Part shown: positions 33,745-42,296 of the stretch, piece after piece
How positions within the stretch are numbered: the stretch's first letter is position 1
Layout: each line of letters begins with the position of its first letter
Assembly (NCBI GenBank): GCA_035263865.1
Contig: DATFQX010000443.1
Span: 22,622-86,621, forward strand
From: VAZQ01 sp035263865
GTDB lineage: Bacteria > Pseudomonadota > Alphaproteobacteria > Rhizobiales > Xanthobacteraceae
Direction: 5' to 3'
DNA: 64,000 bases
Notes under the pieces: model-generated
Seen by the model: the letters and a program-made list of their open reading frames with translations, nothing else
Databases searched by the model: none
Told to the model about the DNA's origin: nothing
Position numbers and translations under genes: made by a program

Positions 33745-34902
33745 ATGCCTTTAGCTTCGCTTCGGCAGTCATCCGCTAACAACAGGAGCAATGATGTGCG
33801 CCTAAGCGTGCTCAGAAACATGCTCCGCGCCGTTATCGTCATGCTCATCGCACTATGCGGTCACAACGCGTGGTCGCAAGCGCCGAGAGCAATTAAAATC
33901 GTCGTACCCTACCCACCCGCCGGCACCGCCGACATTGTCGCCCGCTTGTTGGCAGACCAGATCGGTCGCGCGCAAGGGCTCACGATGGTGGTCGAAAATC
34001 GTCCGGGGTCATCGGGTTCCTCTACAGCGGCACGCAGAAATCGCTGGGAGAGCAATATGCCGCGTTCCATCGCGGCTTGGGTGAGGCTGGCTACGTGAAC
34101 GGTCAGAACGTCGCGATCGAATATCGCGGAGCGGACGATCATTATGGCCGGCTGCCCAGTCTTGCCGAGGAGTTGGTCCACCGTCCTGTGACGGTCATTG
34201 TCGCGGCCGGCGGTCCTGCTTCCGCCTTAGCAGCCAAGGTGGCGACCGCGAGCATACCGGTCGTTTTCACAATCGTCGCCGATCCGGTCAAGAGCGGCCT
34301 CGTCGCCAGTCTCAACCGGCCGGGCGGAAACGTGACGGGGAGCGCCGGGTTGACGTCCGCGCTCGACTCGAAACGGTTAGAGTTGCTGCAGCAGCTCAAG
34401 CCGGCAGCCAAATTGATTGGCGTACTCGTCAATCCGAACCGTCCCGGGTCGAGGGCCAATTGAGAGACCTGCAGGCGACAGCGAAGGGTTGGGCCAGCAG
34501 CTCCTCGTCCAGAAAACCGGCATCGAGCGCGAGATCGATGTCGCGTTCGAGGCGCTCGCCCAAGAAAAGGTCGACGCACTACTCGTCGCCGCCGACCCGT
34601 TCTTCAACAGCTGGCGCCCGCAAATCGTCGCGCTCGCGAGACGTCATGCAGTGCCAGCGATCTATCAATGGAGCGGCTTCGTGACGGACGGTGGCCTGAT
34701 GAGCTACGGACCTAGCATCGCGGACGCATATCACCAGGCCGGGATCTATGCAGGCCGCATTCTCAAGGGCGCCAGGCCCGCCGACCTGCCAGTGATGCAG
34801 CCAACCACGTTCGAGTTAGTCATCAATCTCAAAACTGCGAAGGCGCTCGGCCTCGAAATCCCGCCCACGCTGCTCGCCCGGGCCAACAGGGTGGTCGAAT
34901 AA
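33745..34902 (+). pseudogene. Chimeric, frameshifted pseudogene: Bug N-terminus joined to an ABC_sub_bind protein
   Basis: The first ~260 nt (frame of 33745) encode a signal-like segment MLRAVIVMLIALCGHNAWSQ and the Bug motif IKIVVPYPPAGTADIVARLL, ending at VVENRPGSSG. From about 34005 homology switches to another frame, where GFLYSGTQ, GLGEAGYVNGQNVAIEYRG and LNRPGGNVTGSAG are typical of ABC_sub_bind proteins. That frame ends near 34440. A short piece in a third frame (GQLRDLQATAKG) follows, then the rest from about 34490 to the stop at 34902 (GGLMSYGPSIADAYHQAG, LGLEIPPTLLARANRVVE). So the locus joins two families and carries at least three frame changes. It cannot make a normal binding protein. 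Confidence 0.8.
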
Positions 34903-35079
34903 AGCGCGACGTCCGGCTTTCCGCACTGCAATATGCTTTCCAGTTTTCTCAAAACCGATTGATTTCGCTTTTGGATTCAGATTGTCCGGTCCTTCGCATG
35001 AGCAAAGAGGGTGCCCGCCTGCCTCAAGTGTGACAAAGATCATACAATGCGGCGATAGGCGTATGCTATTGCTTGACGA

Positions 35080-35328
35080 ATGGGGGCGTACCGGGTCCAC
35101 CACTTTCGCAAGTGGCTCGAGATTCCAAAGGAAATTCGCGCCACGCAGGGCGCGGAGCGAGCTATGTCTAACCCCGCGAATGTCTCAGAGCTCCGCTTAT
35201 CTTACCGTCCACTCACCACGGCTCAGCAGCGAAGGACGTTCGACCTCGTAAGCCATTTTGAGACCGCAGAGGTGCTGGGCCGTCAATACGCAACGCAGCT
35301 GGCAGACGCCGATGAGGTGACCGAATGA
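35080..35328 (+). CDS. Small hypothetical protein coupled to the histidine kinase
   Basis: An 82-codon frame whose stop overlaps the histidine kinase start by 4 nt (ATGA), the same coupling used between the next two genes. No domain, signal or membrane segment is recognised. A second ATG at 35164 would give about 54 residues. The evidence is the overlap and position only, so it may be a leader peptide or chance frame. Confidence 0.35.
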   Translation: MGAYRVHHFRKWLEIPKEIRATQGAERAMSNPANVSELRLSYRPLTTAQQRRTFDLVSHFETAEVLGRQYATQLADADEVTE

Positions 35329-37772
35329 GCCGCGGAAATTCACCGCGCTCGGCGGCTGACGCTGTCACGAGATGGATATCAGCGGCAGCGCGGGGGCTCA
35401 CGAGCCCCTTGGCAGCGCCCTCTGGTATGAAGCGGAGCCGGCTTTTTCGCAAATATGTCGGACTGTTTGCGGCCGTTGTCTGCGTGGCTCTGCTGACGAA
35501 CGGCGCGTTCGAGGTCTGGTTTTATTATAGGGATCACAAAGCGTCGCTCATCCATATCCAGCATGAGCAGGCGGATGCGGCAGCTGACAAGATTGGCCGC
35601 TTCATCGGGGAGATCGAAAGCCAACTGGGTTGGACCACTCAAATGGCGCAGACCGCGAGCACCCCCGAACAACTCCAATTTGATGCTTCACGTCTGCTCC
35701 GCCAAGTACCCGCCATCACCGAACTCGTACAACTCGATGCTAGCGGCCATGAGCAGCTGCGTGTTTCGCGCATTGAAGTGGACGAGATTGGCAGCAATGC
35801 CGATTTTTCCAACGACCCCAGCTTCATAAATGCGATGGCAAATAAAATTTATTATGGGCCGGTCTATTTTCGTCGCGAATCCGAACCTTACATGACGATT
35901 GCGCTTGCCGGCAGCTTTCGCGATGCCGGAGTCAGCGTTGCCGAGATCAATCTGAAGTTCATTTTCGATCTCGTGTCGCAAATCAAAGTGGGCAAAAAGG
36001 GGCGCGCCTACGTGGTCGACTCGCAGGGTCATCTTATTGCGCATCCGGATATCAGCCTGGTACTGCGCAATATCGATCTCTCAAACCTTGCCCAGGTGCG
36101 GGCTGCCCGTGCAGTCGGTGAGACACCACCAGATCCCGTGCAAGTCGCCGAAGACATCGAAGGTCGACGCGTGCTGACCGCCTATGCACCGGTTGCTCCG
36201 CTCGACTGGCTGGTATTCGTCGAACTGCCAGTCGACGAGGCCTATGAACCGCTTTATTCCACCATTGGCCGAACGGGATTGTTGCTATTGGCCGCCCTGG
36301 GTCTGGCATTTCTCGCCGGCATGTTTCTCGCGCGACAAATGGTGGTGCCGATCAGGGCGTTGCAGGCCGGAGCTGCACGGATCGGTGGCGGGGACCTCGG
36401 CCAGCGCATCTCGGTTAAGACCGGCGATGAGTTCGAAGGTCTCGCTGATCAGTTCAACGAGATGGCTGGAAAGCTGCGGGATTCCTACAGCGACCTTGAA
36501 AGAAAGATCGAGGGTCGCACCCGCGAGCTGGCCCAATCCGTGCGCGAACTCCGCGCCCTCGGCGAAGTCAGCCAAGCGGTTAATTCAACCCTCGACCTCG
36601 AAAACGTGCTGACGACGATTGTTACTAAGGCGGTGGAGCTATCTGGCACCGAGGCCGGCGCAATCTATGTTTTTGACGATCGGCAACAACATTTTGATCT
36701 ACGTGCGACCTACGGCATGGACCAGGAGCTAGTTGGGGCACTGAGGAAACAGGGCGTTGGCCTCGATCATCCGCTGGCGGCGTCCGCGATCGTGCAACGC
36801 GAGCCGGTTCAGGTTGCAGACGTTCGGGATCAGCCATCGGTCGACGTCATCCGGCGCGCGGGTTATCGAGCGCTGCTAATCGCACCCTTGGTTCGGCCAG
36901 ACCACATTGTCGGCTTGCTCGTGGTTCGCAGGAAAGAGCCTGGGCTCCTCCCAAAAGAGACGGTCGATCTTCTCAAGACGTTCGCCGCCCAATCGGTATT
37001 GGCCATCCAGAATGCTCGTCTCTTCAGCGAAATCGATGAGAAGAGTCGCCAGCTCGAGATCGAAAGCAAACACAAATCGCAATTCCTCGCCAACATGAGC
37101 CACGAACTACGCACCCCGTTGAACGCCATTCTCGGTTACACCGAACTCATTCTTGACCACATCTACGGCGAGACGCCGGCCAGGATGCGCCAAGTTATCG
37201 AGCGCGTGCAGGCCAACGGCCGCCACCTTCTCGGCCTGATCAACGACGTGCTCGATCTTGCAAAGATCGAGGCAGGGCAGCTCACATTGTCGGTTGCGGA
37301 TTATTCCCTCAACGAGGTCGTGGACGGGGTGTTCAATGCTGTGGAGCCGCTGGCAGTTGAAAAGCACCTCGCATTCAAGACCGACGTGCCGGCGCAGCTG
37401 CCGATTGGTCATGGTGACGAGCGGCGCATTGCGCAAGTCTTGCTGAACCTCGTCGGAAACGCGATCAAATTCACCCAGGCGGGCGAGGTCGCCATCAAGG
37501 CGTCTGCAGCAAACGGAACATTCACCGTTGCAGTCTCGGATTCCGGGCCCGGCATCAATCCCGCCGACCAGGCCAGGATCTTCGACGAATTCCAGCAGGC
37601 GGACACATCGTCCACGCGAAGCAAGGGCGGTACCGGCCTTGGATTGTCGATCGCCAAGCGAATCGTCGAAATGCACCATGGACGGATCTGGGTCGAATCT
37701 GCGCCCGGCAAGGGATCGACCTTTTTCTTCACACTTCCTGTCTCAGTCGACCACGAGAAGGCGCGGTCATGA
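35325..37772 (+). CDS. Membrane sensor histidine kinase (dCache-HAMP-GAF-HisKA-HATPase)
   Basis: An 815-residue kinase. Transmembrane helices lie at about 44-66 and 316-337, enclosing a ~250-residue periplasmic dCache-like sensor (GRAYVVDSQGHLIAHPD). A HAMP domain follows at about 338-392 (VVPIRALQAGAARIGGGDL), with a coiled region, then a GAF domain at about 425-565. H593 in MSHELRTPLNAILG is the phosphorylated His. The ATPase has LVGNAIKF (N box), SDSGPGI (G1) and GGTGLGLSIAKR (G2). The start at 35325 has GAGGTG six bases upstream; MKRSRLFRK at 35427 is a shorter alternative. It probably phosphorylates the receiver encoded next, which overlaps it by 4 nt. Confidence 0.92.
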   Translation: MSRGNSPRSAADAVTRWISAAARGLTSPLAAPSGMKRSRLFRKYVGLFAAVVCVALLTNGAFEVWFYYRDHKASLIHIQHEQADAAADKIGRFIGEIESQLGWTTQMAQTASTPEQLQFDASRLLRQVPAITELVQLDASGHEQLRVSRIEVDEIGSNADFSNDPSFINAMANKIYYGPVYFRRESEPYMTIALAGSFRDAGVSVAEINLKFIFDLVSQIKVGKKGRAYVVDSQGHLIAHPDISLVLRNIDLSNLAQVRAARAVGETPPDPVQVAEDIEGRRVLTAYAPVAPLDWLVFVELPVDEAYEPLYSTIGRTGLLLLAALGLAFLAGMFLARQMVVPIRALQAGAARIGGGDLGQRISVKTGDEFEGLADQFNEMAGKLRDSYSDLERKIEGRTRELAQSVRELRALGEVSQAVNSTLDLENVLTTIVTKAVELSGTEAGAIYVFDDRQQHFDLRATYGMDQELVGALRKQGVGLDHPLAASAIVQREPVQVADVRDQPSVDVIRRAGYRALLIAPLVRPDHIVGLLVVRRKEPGLLPKETVDLLKTFAAQSVLAIQNARLFSEIDEKSRQLEIESKHKSQFLANMSHELRTPLNAILGYTELILDHIYGETPARMRQVIERVQANGRHLLGLINDVLDLAKIEAGQLTLSVADYSLNEVVDGVFNAVEPLAVEKHLAFKTDVPAQLPIGHGDERRIAQVLLNLVGNAIKFTQAGEVAIKASAANGTFTVAVSDSGPGINPADQARIFDEFQQADTSSTRSKGGTGLGLSIAKRIVEMHHGRIWVESAPGKGSTFFFTLPVSVDHEKARS

Positions 37773-38134
37773 GCAGGCGCATCCTGGTAGTCGAGGATCA
37801 GGAGGACAATCGGCGGATTCTGCACGACCTGTTGACGAGCGCAGGCTACGAGATCATCCAAGCCGAAAACGGGGAAGAGGCGCTCGCTGCCGCAGCGAGG
37901 GAACGGCCGGACCTGATCCTGATGGATATCCAGCTGCCTTTGCTCGATGGCTATGAAGCAACGCGCCGCATCAAGGCTGACCCGGCATTGCGCGCCATTC
38001 CGATCATCGTGATAACGTCTTATGCCTTGAGCGGCGACGAAGGCAGGGCAAGGGCGGCCGGGTGCGATGCTTACGTGACCAAACCGTATAGCCCTCGGGC
38101 GTTGCTGGCCAAGATCCGGGAGTATGTGCCATAA
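37769..38134 (+). CDS. Single-domain response regulator (CheY/DivK-like receiver)
   Basis: A 121-residue stand-alone receiver. It has the acidic pair in VVEDQED, the phosphorylatable Asp in LILMDIQLPLLDG, the conserved Thr/Ser in VITSYAL and Lys in YVTKPYSP. There is no output domain, so it likely relays phosphate or acts by protein contacts, as DivK does. It overlaps the kinase stop by 4 nt and precedes the receiver-cyclase by 22 nt, so the three form one signalling operon. Confidence 0.92.
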   Translation: MSRRILVVEDQEDNRRILHDLLTSAGYEIIQAENGEEALAAAARERPDLILMDIQLPLLDGYEATRRIKADPALRAIPIIVITSYALSGDEGRARAAGCDAYVTKPYSPRALLAKIREYVP

Positions 38135-38156
38135 GTGTCTCCCTCGGGGCGCCGCC

Positions 38157-39287
38157 ATGAACGATCCCCCGCGCATCCTCGTGGTCGATGACAACGCGAC
38201 CAACCGCGACATCCTTACGACACGGTTGCAAGCGCATGGTTACGAGACCTTGCAGGCGGCTGACGGCCAAGAGGCACTGGCCTCTGTCAAGCAAAATCGC
38301 CCCGATCTCATCCTCCTCGACGTGATGATGCCTAACCTCGACGGCATCGAGACCTGCCGCCGACTTAAGGCCGATGACACTCTTCCGTTCCTGCCCATAA
38401 TTTTGGTGACGGCAAAGGCGGACAGTAAGGACATCGTGGCCGGCCTGGAAGCCGGTGCCGACGAGTACCTGACCAAACCGGTGGATCAAGCCGCTCTCGT
38501 CGCACGCGTGAGATCGGTCCTGCGCATCAAGGCGCTGCACGATCAGGTGCAGGCGCAGGCAGCCGATCTCGCCAAGTGGAACCGGACGCTCGAGGAGCGC
38601 GTGGCAGAGCAGGTCGCCGAAATCGAGCGTATCGGGCGCTTGAAGCGGTTTCTGCCGCCGCAAGTCGCGCAACTCGTCTCTTCCGGCGATGAACGCGTGC
38701 TGGAGAGCCATCGCCGCGAGGTGACCGTCGTCTTCTGCGACTTGCGCGGCTTCACCGCGTTTGCAGAGACCGCCGAGCCTGAGGAGGTGATCGCGATACT
38801 GCGGGACTATTACGGCGTACTAGGCGGCCTGATCGACAAATTCGAGGGCACCGTCGAGCGGTTTGCCGGCGACGGGATTATGGTTCTCTTCAATGATCCG
38901 TTGCCATGTGAGGCTCCATGGGCAAGAGCCGTGCAGATGGCGGTCGCGATGCGCGATGGAGTCGCAAAACTCACTGCCAATTGGGGCACGCGCGGTCACG
39001 ATCTTGGCTTCGGGATCGGGATCGCCCATGGCTTTGCGACACTCGGCTGCATCGGATTCGAGGGCCGTTTCCAGTATTCCGCGACGGGAACGGTCGCCAA
39101 TCTCGCCTCCCGACTCTGCGATCAGGCGCAGAACGGCCAGATCTTGGTCGACGCGAAAGTGCGCGCCGAGGTGGAAGCCATGGCGGAGATGGAATCGACC
39201 GGCGAGCTCGATCTGAAAGGGTTCCACCGACCCGTCAAAGCATTCAACGTGCGCGCGCTACGCAAGTCCTCAGACGAGGCAGCCTAG
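38157..39287 (+). CDS. Response regulator with class III adenylate/guanylate cyclase output
   Basis: A 376-residue protein. An N-terminal receiver has DDNATN, the phosphorylation Asp in LILLDVMMPNLDG, the conserved Thr in ILVTAKA and Lys in YLTKPVD. A coiled coil follows (about 130-165). The class III cyclase domain starts VTVVFCDLRGFTAFAE, where the Asp binds metal, with the second metal site in RFAGDGIMVLFNDP and the transition-state region near FQYSATGTVANLASRL. It would make cAMP or cGMP in response to phosphorylation. The start at MNDPPRIL is favoured; an upstream frame of 11 codons overlaps the receiver gene. Confidence 0.9.
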   Translation: MNDPPRILVVDDNATNRDILTTRLQAHGYETLQAADGQEALASVKQNRPDLILLDVMMPNLDGIETCRRLKADDTLPFLPIILVTAKADSKDIVAGLEAGADEYLTKPVDQAALVARVRSVLRIKALHDQVQAQAADLAKWNRTLEERVAEQVAEIERIGRLKRFLPPQVAQLVSSGDERVLESHRREVTVVFCDLRGFTAFAETAEPEEVIAILRDYYGVLGGLIDKFEGTVERFAGDGIMVLFNDPLPCEAPWARAVQMAVAMRDGVAKLTANWGTRGHDLGFGIGIAHGFATLGCIGFEGRFQYSATGTVANLASRLCDQAQNGQILVDAKVRAEVEAMAEMESTGELDLKGFHRPVKAFNVRALRKSSDEAA

Positions 39288-39306
39288 AATCGGAAGCTCG
39301 CCCGGG

Positions 39307-40008
39307 TCATTCATCCCGGTGAGCCGCATATCGCCCGCCGTCCGCCCCTCCTCGCCCGTCCCCACCCAGTCGAACGCGCCCGAAGCGAATCAGCGAAAAA
39401 TGTCCGAGCGGCGGCATCGGCCGGCGTTCGATGAGTCGCACGCCGCCGTGGCGCTCCGCCCATTGCGCTAGCCGCTGCCAGCGGAATTCCGGCCGCCAGC
39501 CGAGCCGTCGTGCCATCGGCGCAAAGCCCTGCTCGAACACGCGGCGCGGCCCGGCCTCGGCGCCGAGATGGTTGACCAGGATGATCTCGCCGCCCGGCTT
39601 AGTGACGCGGGCAAACTCGTTAAGCGCCGCCTCCGGGTTAGGCACCGTGGTGATGACGTATTGCGCGACCACGGCGTCGAAGAAGGCGTCGGGAAAGCCG
39701 AGATGCTGCGCGTCCATCACTGCCAGCGCCTCGACATGGGCGAGCCGGTGCGCGAGGACGCGCTCGTGCGCCTTGCGCAGCATCGGCTCGCAGTAGTCGA
39801 CGCCGACGACCCGCTGCGTTGGCGCATAGTCGGTCAGCGAAATGCCAGTGCCGATTCCCACATCGAGGATGCGCCCGCCGATGCGCTCGGCCGCCGCGAT
39901 CGAGGCCTTGCGGCCAGCATCAAAGACGGCGCCGAAAACGAAGTCGTAGACCGGCGCCCAGCGCGCATAGGCCTTCGCAACCGTACCGATGTCGATTTCG
40001 CCCGCCAT
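39307..40008 (-). CDS. SAM-dependent methyltransferase (PmtA-like phospholipid N-methyltransferase)
   Basis: A 233-residue class I methyltransferase. VYDFVFGAVFDAGRKASI then ILDVGIGTGISLTDY (motif I) and VVGVDYCEPMLRKA (motif post I) match the bacterial phosphatidylethanolamine N-methyltransferase group. DAQHLGFPDAFFDAVVAQYV is motif II. Such an enzyme would convert PE towards phosphatidylcholine, usual in this group of bacteria. The C-terminal ~30 residues are Gly/Arg-rich and poorly conserved. It is convergent with the cyclase gene (19 nt) and downstream of mnmA. Ubiquinone-type methyltransferases are an alternative. Confidence 0.78.
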   Translation of the reverse strand: MAGEIDIGTVAKAYARWAPVYDFVFGAVFDAGRKASIAAAERIGGRILDVGIGTGISLTDYAPTQRVVGVDYCEPMLRKAHERVLAHRLAHVEALAVMDAQHLGFPDAFFDAVVAQYVITTVPNPEAALNEFARVTKPGGEIILVNHLGAEAGPRRVFEQGFAPMARRLGWRPEFRWQRLAQWAERHGGVRLIERRPMPPLGHFSLIRFGRVRLGGDGRGGADGGRYAAHRDE

Positions 40009-40060
40009 CGCCCCCGCGTCAACTCACGCTTCGCCGCTCCCATAAGCCGTGCGGCGAAAC

Positions 40061-41254
40061 TCACATGTGACTTGCGCCCGAGCCCACGCGCGCCTCTCGC
40101 ATGAGCGGAAGGCGCGTTGCCGCGACCGCGCTTTGAATGAACCCGCCGCCGAGCACCCGCGCCTGTCCTTCGGCGGCGTCGTAGAACACGCAGGCCTGGC
40201 CCGGCGACACGCCGTCCTCGCCGTCGAGAAGATCGACCTCCACGCCATGTGCGCCCCGGCTGAGCCAAGCCGGCTGCGGCGGCCGGGTGGAGCGCACCTT
40301 GACGAATACCTCATGCCAACCGACGCACAGCGCATGCTCGATGCTGTCCCCGCCCAACCAGTTGACCTCGCGAAGACGCATACGGCTAGTGCGCAAAGCC
40401 TCGCGCGGCCCTACGAGCACGCGGCGCGATGATGCATCGAGCCGGACCACATAAAGCGGATGGCCGGCGGCGATGCCAAGGCCACGGCGTTGGCCCACGG
40501 TGAAGTGAATGATACCAGAGTGGCGCCCGAGTACCCGGCCTTCGAGATCGACGATGTCGCCCGGCTCGGCGGCGCCGGGCTTGAGACGCTCGATCACCTC
40601 GGTGTAGCGGCCGGACGGCACGAAGCAGATGTCCTGGCTGTCGTGCTTGTCGGCGACCGCAAGGCCGAAGCGGCGCGCCAGCTCCCGAGTCTGTGCCTTC
40701 GTCTTGTCGCCAAGTGGGAAGCGCAGCACCTCAAGCTGCTCGCGTGTAGTGGCAAACAGGAAATAGCTCTGATCGCGCTCTTCCTCACGCGCCCGGTAAA
40801 GCGCGCGCCCGCCCCCCGGTAGCGGTCGTGAGGCGACGTAATGGCCGGTCGCGAGCACCTTGGCGCCGAGCTCGCGTGCGGTCGTTAAGAGATCGCGGAA
40901 CTTGATCGACTGGTTGCACTCGATGCAAGGCACGGGGGTCTCGCCCGCCACATAGCTTTCGGCGAAGCGGTCGATGACCGCTTCCTTGAACCGGCTCTCG
41001 TAGTCGAGCACGTAATGGGGAATCCCGATCCGCTCCGCGACCGTGCGCGCGTCATAGACGTCCTGCCCGGCGCAGCAAGCGCCCTTGCGGTGGCTCGCGG
41101 CACCGTTGTCGTAGAGCTGCAGCGTCACGCCGATGACATCGAAGCCCTCGGCCTTGAGCAAGGCCGCAGTGACCGAGGAATCAACGCCGCCGGACATGGC
41201 GACGACGACGCGGGTATCGCGGGGGGAGCCTTCGAGATCGAGGCTGTTGAACAT
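40061..41254 (-). CDS. mnmA: tRNA-specific 2-thiouridylase MnmA
   Basis: A 397-residue enzyme that thiolates U34 of Lys, Glu and Gln tRNAs. VVVAMSGGVDSSVTAALL is the ATP pyrophosphatase PP-loop. The catalytic cysteines lie in PCIECNQSIKF and QDICFVPSG, and FTVGQRRGLGIAAGHPLYV is the central conserved segment. Length is normal for the family. It belongs to the conserved backbone with sciP on its right. A degenerate copy of its C-terminal region lies at 30046-30140. Confidence 0.95.
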   Translation of the reverse strand: MFNSLDLEGSPRDTRVVVAMSGGVDSSVTAALLKAEGFDVIGVTLQLYDNGAASHRKGACCAGQDVYDARTVAERIGIPHYVLDYESRFKEAVIDRFAESYVAGETPVPCIECNQSIKFRDLLTTARELGAKVLATGHYVASRPLPGGGRALYRAREEERDQSYFLFATTREQLEVLRFPLGDKTKAQTRELARRFGLAVADKHDSQDICFVPSGRYTEVIERLKPGAAEPGDIVDLEGRVLGRHSGIIHFTVGQRRGLGIAAGHPLYVVRLDASSRRVLVGPREALRTSRMRLREVNWLGGDSIEHALCVGWHEVFVKVRSTRPPQPAWLSRGAHGVEVDLLDGEDGVSPGQACVFYDAAEGQARVLGGGFIQSAVAATRLPLMREARVGSGASHM

Positions 41255-41683
41255 TGCGGTTTTCCGGCGCGCACTTTCCTAGACCTTATTATAGGCATTG
41301 GATCGAGGCGCCGCACGCACGCGAGCCGCCAGATACGCGTCCGCATGTCGCGCGGAATACAAAGCAGGTGCCACCAGGCCGTGGCCAACTCATCTCGGTC
41401 CCGTCAACACATTGGAGCAACAAACGTTTTGGCGCCAAGCCTTGCTGCCGCAGACGCCGGCGCACTGCCTGGCCGCAAGGATTGATGTCGGCCGCGCTTT
41501 GTCCCTGCCGTCTGGCATCGCTCGGAGCGCAAACCGGTCGGCGCGAGCCTGCGCCCGTTCGATACCCCTGTCGGAGTTGCTTATCGGCAACAATGCGGCC
41601 GGCCCCGACCGGAACTTAGGCAAATCTTAAGTGGCGGCCCCTACATTCCCCGTGATTTGGCAGTCGAGTGCGTGAGATCATTG
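41255..41683. other. Intergenic region between divergent mnmA and sciP
   Basis: These 429 bp hold the promoters for two divergent genes. A CtrA-like box (41616-41630) is the only motif recognised. Short frames on either strand show no family features. Confidence 0.55.
41616..41630 (+). promoter_or_regulatory. Candidate CtrA-binding box upstream of sciP
   Basis: TTAG-N7-TTAA (TTAGGCAAATCTTAA) has one mismatch from the CtrA consensus TTAA-N7-TTAA with exact spacing, and ends 53 nt before the sciP start. In Caulobacter, CtrA activates sciP and SciP in turn restrains CtrA, so a site here fits known biology. Confidence 0.55.
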
Positions 41684-41959
41684 ATGATGGAGCCCCTTCG
41701 ACCGAGGGCCAAATACGTCATCGGGCCTGACGGCAGCCCGCTGACGATCGCCGACTTGCCGGCGCCAGGCACCAAGCGCTGGGTCATCCGGCGCAAGGCC
41801 GAGGTTGTGGCTGCCGTGCGCGGCGGCCTGCTTTCGCTTGAGGAGGCCTGCAGCCGCTACACGCTGACGGTCGAGGAATTCCTGTCCTGGCAATATTCGA
41901 TCGACCAGCACGGGCTAGCCGGCCTGCGGACCACACGCATCCAGCAGTACCGCCAGTAA
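41684..41959 (+). CDS. sciP: SciP-family CtrA inhibitor (DUF1153)
   Basis: A 91-residue helix-turn-helix protein almost entirely made of the SciP domain. It has AKYVIGPDGSPLTIADLPAP, TKRWVIRRKAEVVAAVRGGL and LTVEEFLSWQYSIDQHGLAG in order. In Caulobacter, SciP blocks CtrA from recruiting RNA polymerase, so it is an alphaproteobacterial cell-cycle regulator. Two adjacent ATGs (41684, 41687) are possible; the frame opens 9 codons earlier at a TTG that is less likely. This gene is the best marker for the alphaproteobacterial assignment. A CtrA-like box lies upstream. Confidence 0.93.
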   Translation: MMEPLRPRAKYVIGPDGSPLTIADLPAPGTKRWVIRRKAEVVAAVRGGLLSLEEACSRYTLTVEEFLSWQYSIDQHGLAGLRTTRIQQYRQ

Positions 41960-41988
41960 GCCGACAATCCTCAATCGTCTATTCGCCA

Positions 41989-42009
41989 TGCCCGGCCTTG
42001 TACCGGGCA
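41989..42009. terminator. Hairpin after sciP (possible terminator or dispersed repeat)
   Basis: TGCCCGG and CCGGGCA pair with a 7-nt loop (CCTTGTA), 29 nt after the sciP stop. No U-tract follows on the plus strand. The sequence resembles short repeats scattered in related genomes, from memory. Confidence 0.4.
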
Positions 42010-42046
42010 GGCAGGTCTTGCTTTCCTCGATGCGCGAAATGCTCAG

Positions 42047-42089
42047 TCCGGGGACATAACCGACACCCGTTCGGGGACATCGCCGACGC
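42047..42089. repeat. Tandem 20-nt direct repeat (TCGGGGACAT core)
   Basis: Units at 42047-42066 and 42070-42089 share 16 of 20 bases, with a TNCGGGGACAT core and CCGAC tail. They may be the subterminal repeats of a lost insertion sequence or paired protein-binding sites. No transposase remains nearby. Confidence 0.5.
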
Positions 42090-42296
42090 ATTCTTTGTTC
42101 GTCAAATCGGCGGCCCCGCAGCAAGCCGGTCGGTGGTCGCGGCTACGCGGGCGCTTCCATTTCTGCTTCGCGCTCCGCCGTGAGATTGATCGCGTTGGAC
42201 CGCCTGTGGGACCGAGCACGATCAGAAAGCGCCCATCGCTCCACGTGCCGTGCTAGTTTCCTGCCCTCGCATCTAGGGCACGAAGCGGATTTCGCC

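Larger units (their letters stand above)
41960..42296. other. Intergenic region with hairpin and tandem repeat
   Basis: These 337 bp contain the hairpin at 41989-42009 and a tandem near-repeat at 42047-42089. The rest, up to the SDR start, shows no convincing gene. The SDR frame runs upstream through part of this region but lacks family features there. Confidence 0.5.
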
